A stretch of 64,000 nucleotides of DNA, taken from contig NZ_BMQK01000006.1 in assembly GCF_014648075.1 (NCBI RefSeq), positions 62,001 to 126,000 of the forward strand. Direction: 5' to 3'. The notes below the pieces were generated by a model. That model was not told where the DNA came from. It made no database searches and saw nothing but the letters and a program-made list of their open reading frames with translations. This document shows, piece by piece, positions 49,545-58,277 of the stretch. The position numbers were made by a program, and so were the translations under genes. Each line of letters starts with the position of its first letter. Within the stretch, counting starts at the first letter, position 1. Origin of the DNA: Streptomyces ruber. Lineage in GTDB: Bacteria; Actinomycetota; Actinomycetes; Streptomycetales; Streptomycetaceae.

Positions 49545-50705
49545 GTGACCGAGCTCGCCGCGGTGAAGTCCGCCCTCAAGACCCAGGCCGTCGAGACGCC
49601 GTCGTGGGCGTACGGGAACTCGGGGACCCGCTTCAAGGTGTTCGCGCAACAGGGCGTCCCCCGCACACCCCAGGAGAAACTGGAGGACGCGGCGAAGGTG
49701 CACGAGTTCACGGGCGTCGCGCCGACCGTCGCCCTGCACATCCCGTGGGACAAGGTCGACGACTACGCCGCGCTCGGCAGGTTCGCCGAGGAGCACGGCG
49801 TACGGCTGGGCGCGATCAACTCCAACACCTTCCAGGACGACGACTACAAGCTGGGCAGCGTCTGCCACCCGGACGCGGCCGTGCGCCGCAAGGCCGTCGG
49901 CCACCTGCTGGAGTGCGTCGACATCATGGACGCGACCGGTTCCACGGACCTGAAACTGTGGTTCGCCGACGGGACCAACTACCCCGGCCAGGACGACGTC
50001 CGTGACCGGCAGGACCGGCTCGCGGAGGCCCTGGCCGAGGTGTACGAGCGGCTCGGCGAGAACCAGCGGATGCTGCTGGAGTACAAGTTCTTCGAGCCCG
50101 CCTTCTACACGACGGACGTCCCCGACTGGGGCACCGCGTACGCCCACTGCCTCAAGCTCGGGCCGAAGGCGCAGGTCGTGGTCGACACCGGGCACCACGC
50201 GCCCGGCACCAACATCGAGTTCATCGTGGCGACACTGCTGCGCGAGGGGAAGCTCGGCGGGTTCGACTTCAACTCCCGCTTCTACGCGGACGACGACCTG
50301 ATGGTGGGGGCGGCCGATCCCTTCCAGCTGTTCCGGATCATGTACGAGGTGGTGCGCGGGGGCGGGTTCACGCCCGACGTCGCGTTCATGCTCGACCAGT
50401 GCCACAACCTGGAGGCCAAGATTCCGGCGATCATCCGCTCGGTGATGAACGTGCAGGAGGCGACGGCCAAGGCGCTGCTGGTGGACCAGGAGGCGCTGGC
50501 CGCGGCTCAGCGGGGTGGGGATGTGCTGGGTGCCAATGCCGTGCTGATGGACGCGTTCAACACGGATGTGCGGCCGTTGCTTCGGGAGGTGCGGGAGGAG
50601 ATGGGGTTGGACCCCGATCCCCTGGGGGCGTACTCGCGGTCCGGGTGGGGGGAGAAGATCGTGGCTGAGCGGATCGGAGGGCAGCAGGCGGGGTGGGGGG
50701 CCTGA
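49545..50705 (+). CDS. rhaI: L-rhamnose isomerase
   Basis: 386 residues, of the actinobacterial/Pseudomonas type (TIM-barrel xylose-isomerase-like). Visible metal and active-site stretches: TVALHIPWDKVDDY, LGAINSNTFQDDDYKLGSVCHPD, LKLWFADGTNYPGQDD, LLEYKFFEPAFY, VDTGHHAPGTNIEFIVA, GGFDFNSRFYADDDLMVGAADPFQ and FMLDQCHNLE. It converts L-rhamnose to L-rhamnulose. GTG start at 49545 follows ACAGGAGCACTGAA. Confidence 0.95.
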   Translation: MTELAAVKSALKTQAVETPSWAYGNSGTRFKVFAQQGVPRTPQEKLEDAAKVHEFTGVAPTVALHIPWDKVDDYAALGRFAEEHGVRLGAINSNTFQDDDYKLGSVCHPDAAVRRKAVGHLLECVDIMDATGSTDLKLWFADGTNYPGQDDVRDRQDRLAEALAEVYERLGENQRMLLEYKFFEPAFYTTDVPDWGTAYAHCLKLGPKAQVVVDTGHHAPGTNIEFIVATLLREGKLGGFDFNSRFYADDDLMVGAADPFQLFRIMYEVVRGGGFTPDVAFMLDQCHNLEAKIPAIIRSVMNVQEATAKALLVDQEALAAAQRGGDVLGANAVLMDAFNTDVRPLLREVREEMGLDPDPLGAYSRSGWGEKIVAERIGGQQAGWGA

Positions 50706-50746
50706 GCATCCGCCCGGCTCTTCCCTCCGGCGACCGCGGGCCGTAT

Positions 50747-50778
50747 GCGGCTGGTCGCGCAGTTCCCCGCGCCCCTTA
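50747..50778. repeat. widespread Streptomyces intergenic repeat word
   Basis: The segment containing CTGGTCGCGCAGTTCCCCGC and ending GCCCCTTA lies between rhamnose isomerase and the next gene. I recall this word from very many intergenic positions in Streptomyces genomes (memory, not searched). It can fold (GCGCGGGGAACTGCGCG). Confidence 0.6.
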
Positions 50779-50822
50779 TCCAGGCGCCTTCCGCACCCTT
50801 CCAGACAAGGACCGATGACACC

Positions 50823-52862
50823 ATGGCACCCCACCCCGAAGCCTCCGCTCTCCTCTCCCGCTCCCACCGGCTCGGCTCCGACCCCCGCAACACCAACTAC
50901 GCCGGCGGCAACGCGTCCGCCAAGGGCACCGACACCGATCCCGTGACCGGCGGTGACGTCGAGCTGATGTGGGTCAAGGGGTCGGGCGGCGACCTCGGCA
51001 CGCTCACCGAGGCCGGGCTCGCCGTGCTGCGGCTGGACCGGCTGCGGGCGCTCACCGAGGTGTACCCCGGTGTGGAGCGCGAGGACGAGATGGTGGCCGC
51101 GTTCGACTACTGCCTGCACGGCAAGGGCGGTGCGGCCCCCTCCATCGACACCGCGATGCACGGCCTCGTGGACGCGGCCCACGTGGACCATCTGCACCCG
51201 GACTCCGGGATCGCGCTCGCCTGCGCCGCCGACGGCGAGAAGCTGACCGCCGAGTGTTTCGGCGACAGCGTGGTGTGGGTGCCGTGGCGCCGGCCCGGCT
51301 TCCAGCTGGGGCTGGACATCGCGGCCGTCAAGGAGGCCAACCCGCAGGCGATCGGCTGCATCCTCGGCGGGCACGGCATCACGGCGTGGGGCGACACCGC
51401 CGAGGAGTGCGAGCGGAACTCGCTGCACATCATCCGTACCGCCGAGCGGTTCCTCGCCGGGCGGGGGAAGGCCGAGCCGTTCGGACCGCTGCTGGCCGGG
51501 TACGGCCCGCTCGACGAGGACGGGCGCCGGGAGCGGGCCGCCGCGCTGGCGCCGTACGTGCGGGCGATCGCCTCGCAGGACAGGCCGCAGGTCGGGCACT
51601 TCACCGACACCGACGTCGTGCTCGACTTCCTCGCGCGCGCCGAGCACCCGCGGCTCGCCGCCCTCGGCACCTCCTGCCCCGACCACTTCCTGCGCACGAA
51701 GGTCCGGCCGCTCGTCCTGGACCTGCCGCCGTCCGCCCCGCTGGAGGACGCGGTCGCGCGGCTCACCGAGCTGCACGCCGAGTACCGCGCCGAGTACGCC
51801 GCCTACTACGAGCGGCACGCCGAGCCGGACTCCCCCGCCATGCGCGGCGCCGACCCGGCGATCGTGCTGATTCCGGGTGTCGGCATGTTCAGCTTCGGCA
51901 AGGACAAGCAGACCGCGCGGGTGGCGGGCGAGTTCTACGTCAACGCGATCAACGTGATGCGGGGCGCCGAGGCCGTCTCGGCGTACGCGCCGATCGAGGA
52001 GTCCGAGAAGTTCCGCATCGAGTACTGGGCACTGGAGGAGGCCAAGCTCCAGCGGATGCCCGAGCCGAAACCGCTCGCGACGCGTGTGGCGCTGGTGACG
52101 GGAGCGGGCAGCGGGATCGGGAAGGCGATCGCGCACCGGCTGGTGGCCGAGGGCGCGTGCGTCGTCGTCGCGGACCTGAACGCCGAGGGCGCCGCGGCGG
52201 TCGCGGAGGAGCTCGGCGGCCCCGACAAGGCCGTCGCGGTGACCGTCGACGTGACGGACGAGGAGCAGATAGCGGAGGCGTTCAAGGCGGCCGTGCTCGC
52301 CTTCGGCGGTGTCGACCTCGTCGTCAACAACGCGGGGATCTCCATCTCCAAGCCGCTGCTGGAGACGACCACGAAGGACTGGGACCTCCAGCACGACATC
52401 ATGGCCCGCGGTTCGTTCCTGGTGTCGCGGGAGGCCGCCCGGGTGATGATCGCCCAGAAGCTCGGCGGCGACATCGTCTACATCGCGTCCAAGAACGCCG
52501 TGTTCGCCGGCCCGAACAACATCGCCTACTCCGCCACCAAGGCCGACCAGGCCCACCAGGTCCGGCTGCTCGCCGCCGAGCTGGGCGGGCACGGCATCCG
52601 GGTCAACGGCGTCAACCCCGACGGCGTGGTGCGCGGTTCGGGCATCTTCGCGGGCGGCTGGGGTGCCCAGCGGGCCGCCGTGTACGGGGTGGAGGAGGAG
52701 AGGCTCGGCGAGTTCTACGCCCAGCGGACCATCCTCAAGCGGGAGGTGCTGCCGGAGCACGTCGCCAACGCGGTGTTCGCGCTGACCGGCGGGGACCTGA
52801 CGCACACCACCGGTCTGCACGTCCCGGTGGACGCGGGCGTCGCCGCCGCGTTCCTGCGGTGA
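50823..52862 (+). CDS. rhaEW: bifunctional rhamnulose-1-phosphate aldolase / lactaldehyde dehydrogenase
   Basis: 679 residues in two domains. The first (about 1-410) is a class II aldolase: RNTNYAGGNASAKG, MWVKGSGGDLG, HGLVDAAHVDHLHPDSGIALA (zinc His), CILGGHGITAWG. The second (about 425-679) is a classical SDR: VALVTGAGSGIGKAIAHRLV, NNAGISISKPL, IVYIASKNAVFAGPNNIAYSATKADQA, VNGVNPDGVVRGSGIF. This is the RhaEW fusion: the aldolase yields DHAP and L-lactaldehyde, and the SDR oxidises lactaldehyde to L-lactate. ATG at 50823 after AAGGA; the isomerase precedes it by 117 bases. Confidence 0.94.
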   Translation: MAPHPEASALLSRSHRLGSDPRNTNYAGGNASAKGTDTDPVTGGDVELMWVKGSGGDLGTLTEAGLAVLRLDRLRALTEVYPGVEREDEMVAAFDYCLHGKGGAAPSIDTAMHGLVDAAHVDHLHPDSGIALACAADGEKLTAECFGDSVVWVPWRRPGFQLGLDIAAVKEANPQAIGCILGGHGITAWGDTAEECERNSLHIIRTAERFLAGRGKAEPFGPLLAGYGPLDEDGRRERAAALAPYVRAIASQDRPQVGHFTDTDVVLDFLARAEHPRLAALGTSCPDHFLRTKVRPLVLDLPPSAPLEDAVARLTELHAEYRAEYAAYYERHAEPDSPAMRGADPAIVLIPGVGMFSFGKDKQTARVAGEFYVNAINVMRGAEAVSAYAPIEESEKFRIEYWALEEAKLQRMPEPKPLATRVALVTGAGSGIGKAIAHRLVAEGACVVVADLNAEGAAAVAEELGGPDKAVAVTVDVTDEEQIAEAFKAAVLAFGGVDLVVNNAGISISKPLLETTTKDWDLQHDIMARGSFLVSREAARVMIAQKLGGDIVYIASKNAVFAGPNNIAYSATKADQAHQVRLLAAELGGHGIRVNGVNPDGVVRGSGIFAGGWGAQRAAVYGVEEERLGEFYAQRTILKREVLPEHVANAVFALTGGDLTHTTGLHVPVDAGVAAAFLR

Positions 52863-52875
52863 CGGGAGCGACGGC

Positions 52876-54336
52876 GTGACGGACGTGAAGTCGTACGCCG
52901 CGGTCGACCTCGGCGCGTCCAGCGGGCGCGTCATGGTCGGCCGCGTCGGCCCCGGCTCCCTGGAGCTGACCGAGGCCCACCGCTTCCCCAACCGGCCGGT
53001 CCGGGTGCCCGAGGGGCTGCGCTGGGACGTGCTCGGGCTGTACGCCGGTGTGCTGGACGGGCTGCGGGCGGCCGGTGTCCGGTGCGGTGGACGGCTCGAC
53101 TCCGTCGGCATCGACGGCTGGGCCGTGGACTACGGGCTGCTGGACGCGGACGGGGCCCTGCTCGGCAACCCCGTGCACTACCGGGACGGCCGGACCGAGG
53201 GCGTCGCGGAGAAGGTGTGGGCCGCCGTGCCCGCCCCCGAGCTGTACGCGTCGACCGGTCTGCAGTACGCGCCCTTCAACACCCTGTACCAGCTGGTCGC
53301 GTCCGGACCGACGGCCCAGCTGGCACAGGCGCGGCGCCTGCTGCTCGTCCCAGACCTGCTGGCGTACTGGCTCACGGGCGAGCAGGGCACCGAGCTCACC
53401 AACGCCTCCACCACCCAGCTCGTCGACCCGCGCACCCGCGACTGGTCGTACGACGTGGCGGCCCGCCTCGGCATCGACCTGGCGCTGTTCCCGCCGCTGC
53501 GGCAGCCCGGCGATCCGGCCGGTGTGCTGCTGCCACGGGTGCTGGAGGAGACCGGGCTGACGGGCCCGGTGCCGGTCACGACGGTCGGTTCGCACGACAC
53601 CGCGTCGGCGGTGGCCGCCGTCCCCGCGGCCGGTGAGCGCTTCGCGTACATCTGCACCGGCACCTGGTCCCTCGCCGGTCTGGAACTGGACGCGCCCGTG
53701 CTCACCGAGGCGAGCCGGGCGGCCAACTTCACCAACGAGCTGGGGCTGGACGGCACCGTCCGCTACCTGCGCAACATCATGGGGCTGTGGCTGCTCCAGG
53801 AGTGCGTACGGGAATGGGGCGCCCCGGACCTCGGGGAGCTGCTGCGCGCGGCGGACGCGGTGCCGGCGCTGCGCTCGGTGGTGGACGCGGGCGACGCGGC
53901 GTTCCTGGCGCCCGGCGGGATGCCCGGGCGGATCGCTCGGGCGTGCCGGGCGTCGGGGCAGCCGGTGCCCGGCACGCCCGCCGAGATCACCCGCTGCATC
54001 CTCGACTCGCTGGCCCTCGCCCACCGCCGGGCGGTCGCGGAGGCCCAGGAGCTCGCCGGTCACCCCGTGGACGTGGTGCACGTCGTCGGCGGCGGCGCCC
54101 GCAACGAGCTGCTGTGCCGGCTGACCGCCGACGCCTGCGGGCTGCCGGTGGTGGCGGGCCCGGCGGAGGCGGCGGCGCTCGGCAACGTCCTCGTTCAGGC
54201 CCGCGCCCAGGGCCTGGTGGGCGACCGCGCGGAGATGCGCGCCCTGCTCGCGCGCACCCAGCCGCTGAAGCGGTACGGACCCCGGGGGGACGCGGCGCGG
54301 TGGGACGAGGCACAGGCCCGGCTCGCCGGACCGTGA
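52876..54336 (+). CDS. rhaB: rhamnulokinase
   Basis: 486 residues, FGGY-kinase fold. Phosphate-1 loop AAVDLGASSGRVMVG, IGIDGWAVDYGLLD (SVGIDGWAVD), NTLYQL, VGSHDTASAVAAVP (phosphate-2), GTWSLAGLELD and HVVGGGARNELLCRLTADACGLPVVAGPAEAAALGN (adenosine binding). It phosphorylates L-rhamnulose. GTG start 13 bases after the aldolase stop, with GGAGCGACG upstream; end of the rhamnose part of this operon. Confidence 0.95.
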   Translation: MTDVKSYAAVDLGASSGRVMVGRVGPGSLELTEAHRFPNRPVRVPEGLRWDVLGLYAGVLDGLRAAGVRCGGRLDSVGIDGWAVDYGLLDADGALLGNPVHYRDGRTEGVAEKVWAAVPAPELYASTGLQYAPFNTLYQLVASGPTAQLAQARRLLLVPDLLAYWLTGEQGTELTNASTTQLVDPRTRDWSYDVAARLGIDLALFPPLRQPGDPAGVLLPRVLEETGLTGPVPVTTVGSHDTASAVAAVPAAGERFAYICTGTWSLAGLELDAPVLTEASRAANFTNELGLDGTVRYLRNIMGLWLLQECVREWGAPDLGELLRAADAVPALRSVVDAGDAAFLAPGGMPGRIARACRASGQPVPGTPAEITRCILDSLALAHRRAVAEAQELAGHPVDVVHVVGGGARNELLCRLTADACGLPVVAGPAEAAALGNVLVQARAQGLVGDRAEMRALLARTQPLKRYGPRGDAARWDEAQARLAGP

Positions 54337-54410
54337 ACGGGGGCTTACCGGTCCCCCGGACGCGCACTACCCTGCAACCCAATCCATGATCGACCGCAGA
54401 AGGAGCCGCG

Positions 54411-55166
54411 ATGCGTGTCGCCCTGTTCCTGACCTGTGTCAACGACACGCTCTATCCGGACACCGGGCGCGCCGCGGTGCGACTGCTGAACAGGCTCGGT
54501 GTCGACGTCGACTTCCCCGTGGGGCAGACCTGCTGCGGGCAGGCCCACTACAACACGGGGTACCGGCACGAGGCCGAGCCGCTGGCCCGGCGGTACGCCG
54601 AGGTGTTCGGCGGGTACGACGCGATCGTGACGCCGTCCGGGTCCTGCGGCGCGATGGTGCGGGAGCTGTACCCGCGCATGGGTGAGCGGGCACGCGCCGA
54701 GGGGTACGGGGACACGCTCGCGGCCACGCTGGCACCCGTGGTGCCCAAGACCTACGAACTGACGGAGTTCCTGGTGGACGTGCTGGGCGTGACGGACGTC
54801 GGGGCGTACTACCCGCACACGGTGACCTACCACCCGACCTGCCACGGGCTGCGCGTGCTGGGACTCGGCGACCGGCCCCGGCGGCTGCTTCGGGCCGTGA
54901 AGGGGCTGGAGCTGGTGGAACTGCCGGGCGCCGAGGAGTGCTGCGGGTTCGGCGGCACCTTCGCGCTGAAGAACCCGGAGGTGTCGGCGGCGATGGGCGC
55001 GGACAAGGTGCGCAACGCCGCCTCGACGGGCGCGGAGGTGCTGTGCGCGGCCGACAACTCCTGTCTGATGCACATCGGCGGCACGATGACCCGGCTGCGG
55101 ACCGGGATGCGGCCGGTGCACATCGCGGAGATCCTGGCGAGCACGGAGGAGGAGCCCGCGGCATGA
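54411..55166 (+). CDS. lutA: lactate utilization protein LutA
   Basis: 251 residues with two CCG-type cysteine motifs (QTCCGQAHYNTGYR and the EECCGFGGTFALKNPEVS segment) that hold an iron-sulfur centre, and CVNDTLYPDTGRAAVRLLNRLGV at the start. LutA, LutB and LutC make a non-flavin L-lactate dehydrogenase complex. ATG behind AAGGAG. Its stop overlaps the start of lutB (ATGA). A weak promoter candidate (TTACCG, 17 bases, TACCCT) lies at 54345-54373 in the 74 bases after rhaB. Confidence 0.94.
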   Translation: MRVALFLTCVNDTLYPDTGRAAVRLLNRLGVDVDFPVGQTCCGQAHYNTGYRHEAEPLARRYAEVFGGYDAIVTPSGSCGAMVRELYPRMGERARAEGYGDTLAATLAPVVPKTYELTEFLVDVLGVTDVGAYYPHTVTYHPTCHGLRVLGLGDRPRRLLRAVKGLELVELPGAEECCGFGGTFALKNPEVSAAMGADKVRNAASTGAEVLCAADNSCLMHIGGTMTRLRTGMRPVHIAEILASTEEEPAA

Positions 55167-56659
55167 GCGGCACTTTCGTCGGTATGCCGGCCTTCCCGGA
55201 GGCGGCGCGCGAAGCCGTCCACGACACCACCCTGCGGGGCAACCTCCGGCACGCCACGGCCACGATCCGGGCCAAGCGCGCGAAGGCGGTCGCCGAGGTC
55301 GCGGACTGGGCGGCGCTGCGCGAGGCCGGGAAGCAGATCAAGGACCACACCCTCCGTCACCTGGACCGGTACCTGGTACAGCTGGAGGAGGCGGTGACGG
55401 CGGCGGGCGGGACCGTGCACTGGGCCGCCGACGCCGACGAGGCCAACCGGATCGTGGCGGACCTGGTGAAGGCGACCGGCGAGTCGGAGGTCGTCAAGGT
55501 CAAGTCGATGGCCACGCAGGAGACCGGTCTGAACGAGGCCCTGGAGGCCGAGGGCATCCGCGCCTACGAGACCGACCTCGCCGAGCTGATCGTGCAGCTC
55601 GGCAAGGACCGGCCCTCGCACATCCTCGTCCCCGCCATCCACCGCAACCGCGGCGAGATCCGCGACATCTTCCGCTCCGAGATGGGCGAGTGGGGCCGCC
55701 CGGCGCCAGACGGGCTCACGGACACGCCCGCCGCGCTGGCCGAGGCCGCCCGGCTGCACCTGCGGGAGAAGTTCCTGCGCGCCAAGGTCGGCATCTCCGG
55801 CGCCAACTTCATGGTCGCGGAGACCGGCACGCTGGTGGTCGTGGAGTCCGAGGGCAACGGGCGGATGTGCCTGACCCTGCCCGAGACGCTGATCTCGGTC
55901 GTCGGCATCGAGAAGATCGTGCCCACCTGGCGGGACCTGGAGGTGTTCCTCCAGACGCTCCCCCGCTCCTCGACGGCCGAGCGGATGAACCCGTACACGT
56001 CGATGTGGACGGGCACGAGCGACGTCGACGGGGCCGCGACCGCCGACGGCCCGCGGACCTTCCACCTCGTCCTGCTCGACAACGGCCGCACCGACACCCT
56101 CGCCGACGAGGTCGGCCGCCAGGCCCTGCGCTGCATCCGCTGCTCGGCGTGTCTCAACGTGTGCCCGGTGTACGAGCGGGCGGGCGGCCACGCGTACGGC
56201 TCGGTCTACCCCGGCCCGATCGGCGCCATCCTCAGCCCCCAGCTCCGGGGCACGCGGAGCGAGATCGACGCGTCCCTGCCGTACGCCTCCTCGCTGTGCG
56301 GGGCGTGCTACGAGGTGTGTCCGGTCGCGATCGACATCCCCGAGGTGCTGGTGCACCTGCGGGAGCGGGTCGTGCAGGGCGGGGTCGTCACCGAGCGGGG
56401 CGCCAAGGTGCTGCTGAAGCCCGCGAAGGGGCACGCGGCCGAGCGGGCGGCGATGCGCGCGGCCCGCTGGGCGTTCGGCCGGCCGGGCGCCCTGCGCGCC
56501 GGGCAGCGCCTGGCCTCCCGTACCCGCAGGTTCCATCCGCGGACGCTGCCGGGCCCGGGGAAGGCGTGGAGCGCGAGCCGGGAGCTGCCGCCGGTACCGG
56601 CGGAACCGTTCCGCGACTGGTGGCAGCGCACGCACGGCGGGAAGGACGGCGCGAAGTGA
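55163..56659 (+). CDS. lutB: lactate utilization protein LutB
   Basis: 498 residues. N-terminal LUD domain (HATATIRAKRAKAVAEVADW, GANFMVAETGTLVVVESEGNGRM), then two 4Fe-4S motifs: CIRCSACLNVCPVY and CGACYEVCPVAIDIP, and a C-terminal domain with FRDWWQRTHGGK. It passes electrons from lactate oxidation. ATG overlaps the lutA stop; the stop overlaps the GTG of lutC (GTGA). Confidence 0.95.
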   Translation: MSGTFVGMPAFPEAAREAVHDTTLRGNLRHATATIRAKRAKAVAEVADWAALREAGKQIKDHTLRHLDRYLVQLEEAVTAAGGTVHWAADADEANRIVADLVKATGESEVVKVKSMATQETGLNEALEAEGIRAYETDLAELIVQLGKDRPSHILVPAIHRNRGEIRDIFRSEMGEWGRPAPDGLTDTPAALAEAARLHLREKFLRAKVGISGANFMVAETGTLVVVESEGNGRMCLTLPETLISVVGIEKIVPTWRDLEVFLQTLPRSSTAERMNPYTSMWTGTSDVDGAATADGPRTFHLVLLDNGRTDTLADEVGRQALRCIRCSACLNVCPVYERAGGHAYGSVYPGPIGAILSPQLRGTRSEIDASLPYASSLCGACYEVCPVAIDIPEVLVHLRERVVQGGVVTERGAKVLLKPAKGHAAERAAMRAARWAFGRPGALRAGQRLASRTRRFHPRTLPGPGKAWSASRELPPVPAEPFRDWWQRTHGGKDGAK

Positions 56660-57300
56660 GCAGCAGGGAACTGATCCTCGGGCGGGTGCGGCGCGCCCTC
56701 GCGGACGTACGACGGGACGACGGGCCGTACGAGGAGGCCGTCGACCGCGGCTATCTGCGCGAGCACGGCGACCGGAGCGTCGGGCGGACGGTCGGGCTGC
56801 TGGCCGAGAACCTGGCGGACTACCGGGCGCTCGTGCACCGCTGCACGGACGGGGAGCTGCCGGAACTGCTGGCGCGGCTGCTGGCCGGGCGGGGGTCGCG
56901 GACCGTGCTGGTGCCGCCCGGGCTGCCGCCGCACTGGCTGGCGTCGGCCGACGCGACCCGCGTCCAGGACCGGGCGGAGAGCACCCCGCACGAGCTCGAC
57001 CGCGTCGACAGCGTGGTGACCGGCTGCGCCGTCGCCGTCGCCGAGACCGGCACGATCGTGCTCGACGGCTCCCCCGACCAGGGCCGCCGCCGCATCACAC
57101 TCGTACCCGACCACCACATCTGTGTCGTCCGGGTCCCGGACCAGGTCGTCTCCTCCGTACCGCAGGCACTCGAACGCCTCTCCCCGGGCCGCCCCCTGAC
57201 GTGGATCTCCGGTCCGTCCGCGACCAGCGACATCGAGCTGGACCGGGTGGAGGGGGTGCACGGGCCGCGCACGCTGGAAGTGGTGCTCGTCGGCGGATGA
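56656..57300 (+). CDS. lutC: lactate utilization protein LutC
   Basis: 214 residues, LUD domain: RELILGRVRRALADVR at the start, AVAVAETGTIVLDGSPDQGRRRITLVPDHHICVV, VSSVPQALERL and WISGPSATSDIELDRVEGVHGPRTLEVVLVG at the end. GTG start overlaps the lutB stop. Last gene of the lutABC unit; a hairpin follows. Confidence 0.94.
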   Translation: MSSRELILGRVRRALADVRRDDGPYEEAVDRGYLREHGDRSVGRTVGLLAENLADYRALVHRCTDGELPELLARLLAGRGSRTVLVPPGLPPHWLASADATRVQDRAESTPHELDRVDSVVTGCAVAVAETGTIVLDGSPDQGRRRITLVPDHHICVVRVPDQVVSSVPQALERLSPGRPLTWISGPSATSDIELDRVEGVHGPRTLEVVLVGG

Positions 57301-57307
57301 ACGAGCC

Positions 57308-57329
57308 GGGGTGTCACCGGGTACACCCC
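57308..57329 (+). terminator. hairpin after lutC
   Basis: GGGGTGT (57308-57314) pairs with ACACCCC (57323-57329) around an 8-base loop, 8 bases after the lutC stop. Could also be an operator for the next gene. Confidence 0.5.
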
Positions 57330-57351
57330 CGAAGACGGGTCCTGCGCCCCG

Positions 57352-57379
57352 TGTGACGCGGCCGTCCTCTCCGTAGCGT
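57352..57379 (+). promoter_or_regulatory. candidate promoter of the ABC exporter genes
   Basis: TGTGAC at 57352-57357 and TAGCGT at 57374-57379, 16 bases apart, 44 bases upstream of the ATPase start. Confidence 0.45.
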
Positions 57380-57422
57380 CGTGTCACGAGGCACAGGGCG
57401 TGCCGGACGGGGAGGATCGGAA

Positions 57423-58274
57423 ATGTTTCGCCGCAGCGCAGCACGGTCGGGCACATCACGCACGAACGGCCGCGAACCAGCCGGTGAGGCGCTCCGGCTG
57501 GTCGGGGTCGGCCGGACGTACGGCAGTGACGAGAGTGCCGTCACCGCGCTGGACGGGGTGACGCTCGGCCTGGCGCGGGGCACGTTCACCGCGGTGATGG
57601 GGCCCTCGGGCTCGGGCAAGTCCACGCTGCTGCAGTGCGCGGCCGGACTCGACCGGCCGGACCGCGGGATCGTCATGGTCGACGGCACGGAGCTGAGCGG
57701 CAACGGCGAGGCGGCGCTCACGCGGTGGCGCCGGGAGCGCATCGGGTTCGTGTTCCAGCAGTACAACCTGCTGCCGACGCTCACCGTGGAGCAGAACACG
57801 GTGCTGCCGCTGAAGCTCGCCGGGCGGCGCGTGGACCGTCGCCGGACCCGGGAGACACTGGCGGCCGTGGGGCTCGGCGACCGGCTCGGGCACCTCCCCG
57901 ACCAGCTGTCGGGCGGACAGCGGCAGCGGGTCGCGATCGCGCGGGCGCTGGTCACCGAGCCGCGCGTCGTCTTCGCGGACGAGCCGACGGGCGCGCTCGA
58001 CACGCGCAGCGCGCGGGAGGTGCTGGAGCTGCTCCGGGACGCGGTACGGGTGCACGGCCGCACCGTGGTGATGGTGACCCACGACCCGGTGGCCGCCTCG
58101 TACGCGGACCAGGTGGTGTTCCTCGCCGACGGACGGCTCGCGGGGACGCTGCACGCCCCGAGCGTGGAAGCGGTCGCGGAGCGTCTCGTGCACCTCGGCG
58201 ACGAGGCGGCGCACGAGGCGCACGAGGCGCACCGCCGTGATGTGCGCGGCGGCGGTCCGCGGACGGGGGTGTGA
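57423..58274 (+). CDS. MacB/LolD-type ABC transporter ATPase
   Basis: 283 residues. Walker A GPSGSGKST, Q-loop FVFQQYNLLPTLT, signature LSGGQRQRVAIARALV, Walker B VVFADEPTGALD and H-loop VTHD are all intact. The subgroup (VTALDGVTLGLARGTF, TRWRRERIGFVFQQYN) belongs to the MacB/LolD/FtsE exporters that pair with a FtsX-like permease. A C-terminal HEAHEAH stretch is unusual. The permease gene follows by 3 bases. Such pairs often serve peptide-antibiotic resistance and are regulated by a two-component system; none is seen here. Confidence 0.94.
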   Translation: MFRRSAARSGTSRTNGREPAGEALRLVGVGRTYGSDESAVTALDGVTLGLARGTFTAVMGPSGSGKSTLLQCAAGLDRPDRGIVMVDGTELSGNGEAALTRWRRERIGFVFQQYNLLPTLTVEQNTVLPLKLAGRRVDRRRTRETLAAVGLGDRLGHLPDQLSGGQRQRVAIARALVTEPRVVFADEPTGALDTRSAREVLELLRDAVRVHGRTVVMVTHDPVAASYADQVVFLADGRLAGTLHAPSVEAVAERLVHLGDEAAHEAHEAHRRDVRGGGPRTGV

Positions 58275-58277
58275 GGG

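Noticed and set aside
49479..53111. Open frame of 1210 codons on the minus strand
   Set aside because: It is a mirror of rhaI, rhaEW and rhaB on the plus strand; its residues are the low-complexity kind produced by GC3-rich codons read backwards, and no domain shows.
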